Under the pieces are notes generated by a model. That model was not told the DNA's origin. It searched no databases and saw only the letters and a program-made list of their open reading frames with translations. DNA of 64,000 bases, from assembly GCA_020726505.1 (NCBI GenBank), contig JAHLEZ010000010.1, positions 1,984,001 to 2,048,000 of the forward strand, read 5' to 3'. This document shows, piece by piece, positions 45,400 through 55,580 of the stretch (positions within the stretch are counted from its first letter, which is position 1; the number at the start of each line of letters is the position of its first letter). The position numbers and the translations under genes were made by a program. This DNA comes from Leptodontidium sp. MPI-SDFR-AT-0119 (Eukaryota; Ascomycota; Leotiomycetes; Helotiales; Leptodontidiaceae).

Positions 45400-46505
45400 T
45401 TATTCTCACCACAACCCTTCGCCCTACCTCACTTTCGATTTTGAGAGCATGAGTTCGAGTTCGAGTTTGATTCCAACCCACCTGGAGTTCAGACGAAAAA
45501 TTGCTTCTGGTAAGTAATTAACTGTTTGTCTTTCAATGCACCAATGCTAATACAAGGCAGCAGACTCACAATCGACGTTGAGGGTGGTACGGAAAGTGGG
45601 TTTCAAGAGATAGTCAAGACCAAAAGTCATGGCCAGGTTTTGGAATGACCAACAATTGAAACCTTTCAAAGCAATTCATAATTCTTCAAATCCTGCATGT
45701 TCTACTTGATTCTGATCAACCATCTACCATTGCTCTCCAGCTCAGTGCACAAGTTCTAAGAATGCCATGCAATATCCTCAAAGAAAATTAACAATTACCT
45801 CAAATAAACTTTCTGTTTTCAAAGCTACCCGAGATAAGCCTTTAAACGTCTTCATTTATCTTCCGAACGATTTTTTAAAGCTAATGAAAGCTATTTTTAA
45901 AAGTTTACTTTACAGTGTGTAAGTCATAGTTTATAGCTTGTAAATAAAATGATGAATCGCTATAATTTATATTAATCGTTACTTATAAAACTCCAAGAGT
46001 TTTATTATTTATATTATAAAATCAAGAGTAATACAGAAACACTTGATTTTATAATTATGTTTAATTAAAACAAGTCTTATGAATACGATAACCCTAATAT
46101 ACTTAATAATCCGGACGGGCTCGGTAGTCGACATACGTAAATTCCTCCCTCGGTCTGATCACGGCTCAATCATCATCACGACGCGGTCGTCGCAAGTATA
46201 AATTGCAACAAGACTGATATATTTTCTGAAAGTAATCTGTGGGGGCTTTTGGTTAACCATAGCAAATTGTATTTATTGACTATGTAATAGTGTATAGTGC
46301 CATTAAGGCTTAGTGCCTCTGGGCGTAGTAAACATCAATCAATCAATTAATCATTAGCGGAATAGAACGTCAATTTCCTTCCGTTTGGCTGTAAATCAAA
46401 TGTACATTTGAACAAATCAGTGTTATGAGTGAGTGCCTTGCTGGAACAACCTTACCTCTCAAATTATCTCAAGATGAACGTTAACCGATGACAGGCCCTC
46501 GAGTC
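45400..46505. other. AT-rich intergenic region ending in a LINE-like tail
   Basis: From about 45770 to 46120 the DNA is strongly AT-rich without ORFs, resembling decayed repeats. It includes a perfect 13-bp inverted repeat (46014-46026 and 46042-46054, ttataaaatcaag / cttgattttataa) with a 15-base loop. The segment 46220-46354 is listed separately. Confidence 0.5.
46220..46354 (+). mobile_element. Possible 3' end of a LINE-type element
   Basis: A short hairpin-forming stretch with aaggcttagtgcct is followed by a tetranucleotide tail (catcaatcaatcaattaatc, 46333-46352). Fungal Tad-clade LINEs commonly end in such simple repeats instead of poly-A. A similar hairpin plus tail occurs at 52444-52493. 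No reverse transcriptase remains, so the call rests on this tail alone. Confidence 0.35.
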
Positions 46506-49287
46506 TCAAAAGCTAATTTCATAACTCGGCCCGTCCTCGATCCAGTTGCCAAAAGTTGCAGTCTTGTGGACGCCATACCTCGTTGAATGTACCCCAATCC
46601 AATCAAGAAACCAATCTGGCCCATTTCCCGCGTTATCCTTCACAATCGTAATCGACGATACCTCGCCTAAGTCTGGGCTGTGGAAAGTTACAAAATTCGT
46701 CTCGCCAGACTCCATCCTCCCGTTCAAGAATGTGTTGATCTGACGCGAGACAGTTCCTCCACTACCATTGATGGTGAAGGTAACGTTAGAATCGGTTCCT
46801 CCCATCCTGACATCTCCGGTCCTACAAATGATGGTATACTGCGAGTTGGGTTGGTTGAAAGGGTTGTCTTCTCGGGTTGCCATCCGAATCGGCGTAAATA
46901 GGGACTCGGTTTGAACTTCACGATACAATTGATCCGGGTGATCCGTAATCATCCCGTCAAGACCGATTCGAATGAATTCCACCCATCGACTCCGATCGTT
47001 CGCCGTCCACTCGTACACAGACTTCAACGTCCCGAAGCCGGCACGTAGTGCACAAGCCCATTCGATCGAGTAGCGGAGATTTGGGACGAGAATTGTGTTG
47101 TGCAGTGCTCCCATTGCCAAAGCAGCGATTGCCAACGCCCAGGTTGTCAAACACCGTCGCGACAGACCCAGCATCATTTTCTTCGTCGATCATCAGACCT
47201 TCACGAGGCCCCAGAATGTCCCTTATACGGTCAAATATCTTGGACTGGCTGAGTGAGGAGACAGAAATAATGAACGGAATAGGGATGTCAAAGGTCAGAA
47301 ACTTACGAACTGCCATCAATATCTCGTAACCGTGGTCTGGCGTTGCGGTGGCTGGCTTGCAATCGAAGTAGATTAGAGACAAATTGGGATAAGCAGCAGC
47401 AATTCCGCGTAAACCGATGAGATAGTCAATGAGGGTAATCGGTCGCGGCGCGTGGGGATCCAAAGGATCCGAACCAGAGTGGCTGACAACCAGAACATCC
47501 GGCTCCCCAACAACGCTCCATACGCTAATGTCGGGTTCAATGGCATTGGCTCCAGCACCCAGAACCTCCCTGGCGTCATCTAGCACGTTGGGATTGTGAC
47601 CAACGATGTAAAACGGTCGTGGCTGGTACGCAGTTTGGGTATCTTGGGTATTGGACATGCCCGAGCCGGCTCCATCGCTATTGACACAAAGAGCCTGACG
47701 TGCCTGGACCTTTTCCCCTTCTTTGAGTGTCACTCTGGCATCGATGGCGATAGAGGTAGGCGAAATTTGACTCGCGTCAGTGGCTCCAGCGAAGATTTTT
47801 GACCCGTCCTTCTCTATCACAAACAGTTCAACATGAGCGCCTGGAACAGTGCCATCCACATTCACGAATCTGCCCCCTTGGTAAACTGGCTCGCGGAGGA
47901 TCGGTGCTAGAAGTTGAGCTTTTGGTTGGATGGGAGAGAAGAGTTGGGACTCTACCGCAGTATCCTTGCAGGCCCATTGGAAGACTCGAAGACCTTTCCA
48001 TTCAGGTTGAAGCCATGGAAAGACGCCCACCACAAGCTGGCTATGCTCAACAAATATTAGGCCAGTGATGGGAAACTCGGCGTCTGTTGTTACAGCATAG
48101 ACTCGAATGCTTCCGCCAGGATGGGCGCCTTGGATTGTTACGTTCCTCGCACAGCCATAAAGCGGGTACTCAATACTCGGAGGGTCTATGTGTTCGTTAT
48201 GTTGAGAAACAGGCACTGATGCTGATGGCAAGCTGGTGATGTCACAAATCTCCTGAATGGCCGAGATAATCCCCGAAATGAGAGGAGGAACACGAAACTC
48301 ACATTCACTCACGTCAGGGGGCGTCTGAAGGCCTTTAATCGTTTGGGTCTCGTTGATGAGAGTGACGATGCTGTTCCCACGCAGTCCCTTCAACTTGACT
48401 GACTAACTACCTGCGCAGAGCGGTGAAAAGATGACAGGCGGATCCACTGGATCTGCTTTCCCAACCGAAAATGGCTCAGACATATCCGACGGTCGTTCAC
48501 ACTTTTCCCACACGGATTGCGAGACTTGTATGTTGTCCCGTGTTTTCAAGGGCTGGGTAAGGACGACTTCGCTGGCGCTGATACCCAGGCCGACTGTCTC
48601 TACCAGTCCCGATGTTCTTTCTATGGTGATGCGAGCTCCTTCATATACTTCGGATAGTTTGAGAGTAGGATCGCATCCTCGGAGAGGGAGTTGCACTTTT
48701 GGTGGAGGCAATGGAGCTCCCTGAACAAGTGGGATTGGCGTAGTTGAGACGTTCAAGGAGCCACCGCGGAAACCAAGAGACGGAACCACCTGCGTCAGCA
48801 AGACATTTGGGACACGCGGAATTCCTTGGTTCAGTTCGATCCTCGCAAAGCCTTCAAGAATGGGTGCCGACCCGAGTACATTTCCGCCTGTGGACACCTC
48901 GACAGGGGCACCGGGATATCCACCTGTCGTCCAGAGGTACAGAGCACATTGGTAAACTTGTGACTGGGATGACACGGCATTGAGATGGCGCTCGTCGGCC
49001 GGGCGCGGCTGCACTGTTTCGAAGTTATTACCAGTCGGTATCACGCTGCTGTCACCATCCCCTTCCTGCATTGCGTAGAGCCGCATGCCAGCACGGAGCC
49101 CGACGACTGGATTGAGGGGAATTCTGACATCACTTCCCCGGACCTGGTCTTTGGCGACAGGCGTGGGCGGCGATCCGTAGTCATAGATGACAACGGTGTA
49201 GCCTGTGGTTTGACCTTGCACCCTGATGCCGTTAGGAGTTGTGAGCTCCGAGATTGGGCCAATGATTTTAGGGTTTCCGAGGACCAT
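46506..49287 (-). pseudogene. Interrupted gene: beta-domains, SMaseD-like phosphodiesterase and PLAT domain
   Basis: Reading from 49287 on the minus strand, the first 294 codons (MVLGNPKIIGPISELTTPNG) form repeated beta-rich modules. An in-frame TAG at 48403-48405 interrupts them; the same frame continues with LRGNSIVTLIN and CARNVTIQGAHPGGSIRVYA. Next is a GDPD/sphingomyelinase-D-like TIM-barrel region: YIVGHNPNVLDD, ANAIEPDISVW, VLVVSHSG and LIYFDCKP carry the expected His and acidic residues. Near 47110 the match moves to another frame (LRYSIEWACALRAGFG, EFIRIGLDGMITDHP). It ends with a PLAT/LH2 domain (RTGDVRMGGTDSNVTF, DWFLDWIGVHS), a lipid-binding beta sandwich. One stop and one frameshift are seen. 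The role would be phospholipid cleavage, by family only. Confidence 0.75.
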
Positions 49288-49948
49288 TCTTGCGGCTTAC
49301 TCTGCCGTTTATTTGATATTTGAACTTGATTGGGACCGGAAGACGGTTACAATGTCTGGTAGTTGTAGTTTTGCAGAGCTCGAACAAGCCAAAATTCGAT
49401 GATTATGGATGAATATGGATGAGGCTGCTAAGTAATTGATGCTCAGGGCTGGAGGTGAGACTGTAAGATTATTTGAGCAGATGCTCTCCAGTTCTGGTCC
49501 GCATACAGAGGAAGGTAAGGGATGAAGTCCGAGCATCGAAAAAATACCATTTTCTGCTTGGTCTTGTTTCAGAGCACTTGCAACTAATGTGATAAATGCG
49601 ACGAGTTGCAGCTTTGTGTTTGTTTGTTTGTTCAGCCCTGGAACCCCGCACTCAGCCTTCCAAGTCAATCAACCAATCTGCTATCGTAGTAGACGCCACC
49701 GTATTGTCCCAGCTCAGCGCTGAATGCATGACAATTGCATATGTCAAACTAGAATGGTTACGGTTAGTCGTTTATTTGTTATCATATGCGTGAGGTTATC
49801 AGCCGCGCCGCCTTTGACATGACCTGACCTGATTTAAGGTTTGGCGCTGACTTGTTTCGCCCAACTGCTGTCAATATAATACAGTACTGTGCTGTACAGT
49901 AACAAATCATAGCATACTCTCTTAAGCATCAAGATATTACTGTCTAAA
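49288..49948. other. Divergent intergenic region, nothing recognised
   Basis: About 660 bases between the pseudogene's 5' end and the second HET gene. It contains short repeats such as tgtttgtttgttt at 49619-49632 and gacctgacctg near 49820. No gene. Confidence 0.45.
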
Positions 49949-51751
49949 ATGTTTACGTACCTTCCCTTGGACTTGACTCCCGGATCGCAAGAAATTCGGT
50001 TCCTCAACCTGCTCCCGGCTTCGTCCTTCGATGCCGCCATTCATTGCACGATATTCAATGGCTCTCTCCAAGCCCCTCCTCACTATGAAGCCCTCTCCTA
50101 CGTCTGGGGGACGGAGTCAGATAAATCGAAAATCTGCTTGATGTATGACGCTGCACAATCAAACGCGGCAAGCAAGGCAGACGTTGAGAATCATGTCACG
50201 CGAACAGGCACCGGTCTCAACTTCGAAGTGACGCCAAACCTCGCATCTGCACTCCGCCATATCAGACACGATAATTTGTCGCGAACATTGTGGATAGACG
50301 CAATATGCATCAATCAAGTGGACGCAAACGAGAAGTCACACCAAGTAGCGCAGATGCGCCAGGTCTACCTCTCAGCTCAAGGAGTAATCATGTGGCTTGG
50401 CCCAGAACTCTCTTCCTCCAGCTCCCTTGCTATCAAATTCCTCCGTAGCATGCGCATGGGGGAAGACGGACAATCTCAGTACCTCTATCAGGAGGCTGAT
50501 AGTCCAGCTTGGTTTGCATGCGATGATCTCTTCCTCAAACGACCATATTGGGGCCGCTCGTGGATCCTGCAGGAGGTGCTACATAACAGACCTGTGACTG
50601 TGCATGTGGGAAATAATGTTTTAGATATCGATGAGTTCTTTCGTCTTTTCAAGAAGTACTTTACCTTCCGAAAGGTCTTGTCCAGCCTGTCAATGAGCGG
50701 CTTGTCCACAGAAGAACAACGGAGGCTCTCCAAGGAACCAGAGAAATTGAATAAGGTGTTGGCAAATGATCAGTGGTTTCGAGCATCAGGAACTACAGAG
50801 TCGATGCCGGATGCTCTAGTGTACATGCGCCCTCTGTTTCAGGATCCTAAATACCTCCCACGTCTTGGCTACTTGCTGTACACCTTCCGAGATCAGGGTG
50901 CGACTGTCCCTAAAGATAAGATATACTCTTTATACGGGATAGCGAAGCAAGAGTACGACATTGAGATTAACTACAATGAGGATCCTGTGAAAGGTGCCAC
51001 CCTAACAACCCGAGATCTGTACATGCGGACAACGAGGCAATTGCTGGCCAATGTGCTAGTCGTGCTTCTGTGGATCGAATCTCCACAAAGGAAGATCGCA
51101 AGTGGACTAGATGGTACAAACTTGCCCTCTTGGGTGCCCGATTTCATGACGGAGCAGCATTTGAGTGCGAGGTGCTTGTACACAAAAAGTACACTGTTCT
51201 GTGCTTCGAGAGATCCAAATGGGATGTGGAAAGGGTCATCTGCTGATAAGGAGAACAATCTCAAGAGCAGTGGCATCTTTACTATAAGAGGAGTGCGTGT
51301 TGGGCGTATTGAAAATACACGAGAGGTGCACGCTACGAGGAAGTGGTCTGAGGATAAAGCCGCACAGGGCTGGGACAAGCTGAGATTATTTTGGTATGAA
51401 CCTATAAGACACTTGAATGGTATGGATACAGCGATCTCGAATGAAGCTGTCCCTGAAAGCGATGTGTCATCAGCGACCTTCGAGAACACAAGTTGGGGTC
51501 CTTGTAAGTCAGAGCGAGGAGACATCATTGTGGTCGCGGCCGGCAGTAACATCCCGCTAGTTCTAAGGAAGGAAGGGGAGGGGTTTCTATTTGTTGGTGG
51601 CTGTTGGTTAGTGAAGTCGCAGATAAATCTGTCTGCATTGTTAGAGCCCGAGAAGAGTAGCAAGCAGGAGGGTTTCGATGAGATTATGTACGGCAGTATT
51701 GCCAAGGAGATTGGAAAGACTTGTGTTGTAGAGGAATTCGAGTTATACTAG
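49949..51751 (+). CDS. HET-domain (heterokaryon incompatibility) protein 2
   Basis: Intact single-exon ORF of 600 residues. HET blocks: YEALSYVWGTESDKSKI (about residue 47), RTLWIDAICINQVDANEK (about 110) and QMRQVYLSAQGVIMWLGPE, then RPYWGRSWILQEVLHNRPV. Between blocks 1 and 2 is an insertion of about 40 residues rich in Ala, Asn and Thr, which is common in this family. The C-terminal half is divergent and contains DKIYSLYGIAKQEYDIEINY, a conserved tail motif of many HET proteins. It is not closely similar to HET 1 or HET 3, so the three are independent members rather than tandem copies. Role in self/non-self recognition is family knowledge. Confidence 0.9.
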   Translation: MFTYLPLDLTPGSQEIRFLNLLPASSFDAAIHCTIFNGSLQAPPHYEALSYVWGTESDKSKICLMYDAAQSNAASKADVENHVTRTGTGLNFEVTPNLASALRHIRHDNLSRTLWIDAICINQVDANEKSHQVAQMRQVYLSAQGVIMWLGPELSSSSSLAIKFLRSMRMGEDGQSQYLYQEADSPAWFACDDLFLKRPYWGRSWILQEVLHNRPVTVHVGNNVLDIDEFFRLFKKYFTFRKVLSSLSMSGLSTEEQRRLSKEPEKLNKVLANDQWFRASGTTESMPDALVYMRPLFQDPKYLPRLGYLLYTFRDQGATVPKDKIYSLYGIAKQEYDIEINYNEDPVKGATLTTRDLYMRTTRQLLANVLVVLLWIESPQRKIASGLDGTNLPSWVPDFMTEQHLSARCLYTKSTLFCASRDPNGMWKGSSADKENNLKSSGIFTIRGVRVGRIENTREVHATRKWSEDKAAQGWDKLRLFWYEPIRHLNGMDTAISNEAVPESDVSSATFENTSWGPCKSERGDIIVVAAGSNIPLVLRKEGEGFLFVGGCWLVKSQINLSALLEPEKSSKQEGFDEIMYGSIAKEIGKTCVVEEFELY

Positions 51752-52514
51752 GTTATTAGTGTAGCATCTTCTGCTGAAGTACTAGATTTTGGGTTAAATG
51801 AGCCTTTGAAGAAGCCATCGTATTTTCTAGCCCCATCCCAGCCCACACGCTTGTCAACAAAGCAGACAATATCTTCTCGTTCATTCAGGAGCTTGCAACC
51901 AAACGTCAATCGCTCATCCCAAATATTTTTCTCCGCAATGAAGTCGTATGGTGCCATCTGTTGGTATTAGATAGGTGCGTTACAGGCCTAGAAGCCTGTA
52001 AAACTGAGAGCTTACAGGGCTATACTCAAGACTTATTCCCTTAAGTGCGACAAGCGCACTCCCTCTAGGTGGTGCCACCTGAAGCGAGACGATAATCAGC
52101 ACCTCTTCAAGGAACACACCGCATTGACCAGCCTAGACTTTAGTAAGGCTCGTTTATTTAGTAAGCTCCTACAAGCTCTGCCACAGGGCCTTACGGGCTG
52201 CGCGGCGAATCGCACTTAAGGGGATAGAGGGTACTGGAGACCCCACCGAGACTCACTAGAGCTCCAACTGTAGAATCCTGTAGGGTACGCCTAAGGTATC
52301 ATAGGGGATCAAGGCCTATAAACACAGAGTGCCTCCCACTGTAAGGTAGAGAGATAGCAGCCAATTCAGTACACTTCAACTGGAAGTCCAACACCATCTT
52401 TCATGAAACTAGGACGTTGAGTTGGGTGATGGGAACTAGCATCGTGCATTAGGCACGGGGAAGTAAAATTTGATCGATTGATTGATTGATTTAGTCATAC
52501 ACGGTTCTAGCCAT
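51752..52514. mobile_element. Intergenic with probable LINE-like remnant (tail 52471-52493)
   Basis: A hairpin (gtgcattaggcac, 52444-52456) followed by a gatt-type simple repeat tail (gatcgattgattgattgatt) resembles a LINE 3' end, like the one at 46220-46354. Upstream, around 52030-52220, a plus-strand frame of some 58 codons reads like protein (WCHLKRDDNQHLFKEHTAL) and ends at a TAA near 52217; I do not recognise it. Another 8-bp hairpin (ttacaggc / gcctgtaa) sits at 51980-52001. Confidence 0.35.
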
Positions 52515-53565
52515 CTGTTTGGATACCACTATACCTGGCAGTGGAGGTGTCCAACACCAAGCTTGTGCGCAAGATGCTCAAGGACGGTGCCGACCCGTCT
52601 GCCGACTTGGGAGGCGGCTTGACTGTGCTACAGCATGCGCGAAAGACGCTGGTCGAGTTCGAGAGATACCTCGCCGCCGCCGTGTTGCCGAAATGGCTAA
52701 TGTCGGCAGACGCTGCGGAAATCCCTGAGATGCTTATGAGGAGGAAGGAGATTGTGGAGCTTTTGGAGTGGAAGGAGGAGATGAGGCATTTGACAAGTAG
52801 TCGATCTTGCCGTCACGCTTCAAGCTCAGGGCAATCTCGACGACACTGCGGCGAAGGTGGGAGGAGTGCTCGGCAAGCAGTAGCGGTTCCTTGGGGACGA
52901 AATTGATTTATCAGTTGGAGATCTAAGTAGTCTCAACGAGGTCGTGGTGCGGGAGGTACTCGAGGAGTGACAACGAATCCTAAGCGATGACCATCTTGAT
53001 GCGGCACAAGCCATGATCAACCTTGCTACCTCGTTTCGACGGAGAAGCAGCGACGTTAAGAGGCGTCCTTGGTAATTGACGACGGGTCCTCGATAACGAA
53101 CCCACTTCCGCATTTATGATGGCTATGAATAACTTTATTATCGCACTGCTGGCCCTGGACATGCTAGACGTGGCAACGATGATATTGAGGAGGATATTTG
53201 AGAGAACGCGGCAGGCTCTTGGCGACGAGCATCCGTTTAGGATGAAAGTTGGGGCCAACTTCACCTGTACCTCCCTGTGTGCCGAGACGCACCCTGTAAC
53301 GAGAAGCCGTGGTTTCCAGTACTGTCACCTGCGTGGCGCAAGAACAGGTTTCTAGAACATTCTACGGCAGGTGGCAGCGCTCGGATCGCCGTCACTCGTC
53401 TCCTCCTCGAGTATATCACCCCCGCGACGGCGAGACAATATGGACAGACCCAGTCGCGTCCTGGCGCGAGGCGTGCCTCCTGGCGATACACTACGGTTCT
53501 AATCATTCTCAGTAAGCCTGACATCATGGCTAAAGGTGCAGACATGGCTGTACCAAACTGACAAA
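52515..53565 (+). pseudogene. Decayed ankyrin/TPR repeat gene
   Basis: Scattered family patterns appear on the plus strand in changing frames. An ankyrin-like unit (LAVEVSNTKLVRKMLKDGADP) lies at about 52525-52600. TPR/kinesin-light-chain-like units follow: LAVTLQAQGNLDDTAAK near 52810, AQAMINLATSFRRRSS near 53005 and ILRRIFERTRQALGDEHPF near 53185. A further ankyrin-like VTRLLLEY is near 53395. Stops and shifts separate them. Such repeats form the C-terminal part of fungal NLR-type receptors, which often sit near HET genes; no NACHT or NB-ARC domain is left here. Confidence 0.55.
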
Positions 53566-53588
53566 AGCTCGGAGGCAGCAGCTGGCAG

Positions 53589-55580
53589 TTATGTAATCAT
53601 GATAATGCCATCCTCTCGATCAACGTACCACTCGCCGGACGCCTCATTATTGGAGTCTTCGAAAAACGTAGAATACTGCTTCTCGAAAACACCCCATCGT
53701 TGATAGTGGCCCCTAGACTGTCCCTTACCTGGCGATAGAACAAGGCCTCTGAATTCGCAAAGCTCCGGCCTAGGTGATGTTGCGTCATAATATGACACAA
53801 GAGGTAAACATAAAAGTCCCGAGTCCGTATTTGCGACACTTCCATCGTGATGCTCTCTCTCATCTGGTATGCAATCGGCAATCGACATAGTGCCATCTAT
53901 GCCATGTTTCTCCACAGAGAATCTCCCTAAGTCTCCATTGAACACAACACAAAGATTAGGAAAGAGTTTTCCCTGTAGTCGAAGATACCCACCAGTAACT
54001 TTACTCCATTTACTATTCCCCAACATTGACTGAATATTGACATCGACGACCTCGACCAAATTGGACTCGACTTTACCGAGGACATAATTCACAGGGCAAT
54101 CCATAGATGCCCATGACCATGATGGAGATCGGTACGTCAAGGACCGACGCCTGGGATAAATGGATGTACTGACCTCCCAGAGGAGGTCAGCGAGCAAAGT
54201 AGACTTCCATAGGCCAGCGAGGTACTCTCCGTGTACTTGCTGCGCGAAGAGAATAGCAAGCCCGCTAAGAGCGACTAGCTTATCCTCTTCAAAAGTAATC
54301 TTCTGTCTTGAATACAGCATAACCAACTTGTGCCAGGCAAGACTAAGTTGTTCCACAAGGTTCTCGACCAATATCCTATTGATTGGGCCGACTAGAACCT
54401 GCGTCTTCAGTTTGTTATGCAGGCTAGGTAACTCGAAGGTCATCGGCGGCTTATCAAAATACTCAACGGGATAGCCCGAAGGGAACTCGTCACAGGCACG
54501 CTTATGCCTACACTCCCAGAAGAGCTGTGCCCTGGTTAAGGCAAGCGTGCGGGGTGACAACATGCGCTCCTGCACTACCCAAGCGCGCGTGTTGAGCGTG
54601 GCAGATCCGAATTCGGCATTCCACAGATCTGGACTACACAGTTGATACCGTAATGTCGATGCCCCATCTTGGCTTGCCACCGAAAATCGGCAAGGGCCTA
54701 GGTAGGATGATAGCCGATTTTGGAACAATCCACCTGCGCAGTTGTTGGATGCAGCGGCCGCGATGTTCAGCATGCTTCCACCATAAACATATGTCATTAG
54801 AGAAGACTCAATATCCCAATCCTTCTTCGAGTCTTGAATGATACATAAGGAGTCTATCCAAAGATACTGGATTCCTAACCTCCGAATGGTACGAACACTG
54901 TCCTGGAAAGTCATGGGAAGATCTCCTAACAAGATCCCATGTACAAGCGTAGGCAGGTTTTCGTTTAGCAGCTTGAGAGGCTGTATGTCACCCCAGCAGT
55001 GACTTAATGCGGCATATCGCACAGGTGTTTGCCAGCCCTCAGTCTGTTTGAGTCTTATCACGTGAGAGAAAGGACACCTCGATCCAACGTCAAGCAACCG
55101 GTGCGGGACCCAATCAGTTGGACAATTGACTTGATTGCAATTTTCATGCTCCGATATGCATTCGCGCAACCACTTCGCTGCTCTCGTGAGGCTAGGATCT
55201 GAGCCGGTGTTCTGGTCATCACTTGCGGCATCTCCTGCCGGCCCATCTGTCACACGCCACATCCGGAATTGGACCTGTGACTTCAAGATAGAGACATCTA
55301 AGAATATTCTTTTCCAATCTTCGGGACCATGAAAGTTCGTCCCCCAGTACGGCTCCGGGAACATGTGGAACGTGGCCCGCTGGTCGTTTGTATTGGCGAG
55401 TTCGAGTAGGTCCAGCTGGAGTGACCCGAACCTACTCACTATATTTTGACAGAGCCGGCACCCGGTACCAGCGGCATCCACAACTTTGGAGATAGACCTT
55501 TCATCACTTTCGCCGTCTGTGAATTTGCTGTGGTAGCACTGCATGAAGTCTCTGCAGTCCGCGCAAAGCGCTGTATCCAT
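53589..55580 (-). CDS. HET-domain (heterokaryon incompatibility) protein 3
   Basis: Intact single-exon ORF of 663 residues. The N-terminus has a cysteine-rich element (LCADCRDFM, GCRLCQNIVSRFG, CNQVNCP) as in many fungal HET proteins of the tol/het-6 type. The HET domain follows at about residues 190-340: VRYAALSHCWGDIQPLK, LGIQYLWIDSLCIIQDSKKDW, GSMLNIAAAASNNCAGGLF and TRAWVVQERMLSPRTLAL. The tail motifs LFWECRHKRACDEFPSGYP and RSPSWSWASMDCPVNY are also standard. The protein is complete, and its long N-terminal region before the HET blocks distinguishes it from the other two HET genes in the window. Function in incompatibility is inferred from family. Confidence 0.92.
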   Translation of the reverse strand: MDTALCADCRDFMQCYHSKFTDGESDERSISKVVDAAGTGCRLCQNIVSRFGSLQLDLLELANTNDQRATFHMFPEPYWGTNFHGPEDWKRIFLDVSILKSQVQFRMWRVTDGPAGDAASDDQNTGSDPSLTRAAKWLRECISEHENCNQVNCPTDWVPHRLLDVGSRCPFSHVIRLKQTEGWQTPVRYAALSHCWGDIQPLKLLNENLPTLVHGILLGDLPMTFQDSVRTIRRLGIQYLWIDSLCIIQDSKKDWDIESSLMTYVYGGSMLNIAAAASNNCAGGLFQNRLSSYLGPCRFSVASQDGASTLRYQLCSPDLWNAEFGSATLNTRAWVVQERMLSPRTLALTRAQLFWECRHKRACDEFPSGYPVEYFDKPPMTFELPSLHNKLKTQVLVGPINRILVENLVEQLSLAWHKLVMLYSRQKITFEEDKLVALSGLAILFAQQVHGEYLAGLWKSTLLADLLWEVSTSIYPRRRSLTYRSPSWSWASMDCPVNYVLGKVESNLVEVVDVNIQSMLGNSKWSKVTGGYLRLQGKLFPNLCVVFNGDLGRFSVEKHGIDGTMSIADCIPDEREHHDGSVANTDSGLLCLPLVSYYDATSPRPELCEFRGLVLSPGKGQSRGHYQRWGVFEKQYSTFFEDSNNEASGEWYVDREDGIIMIT

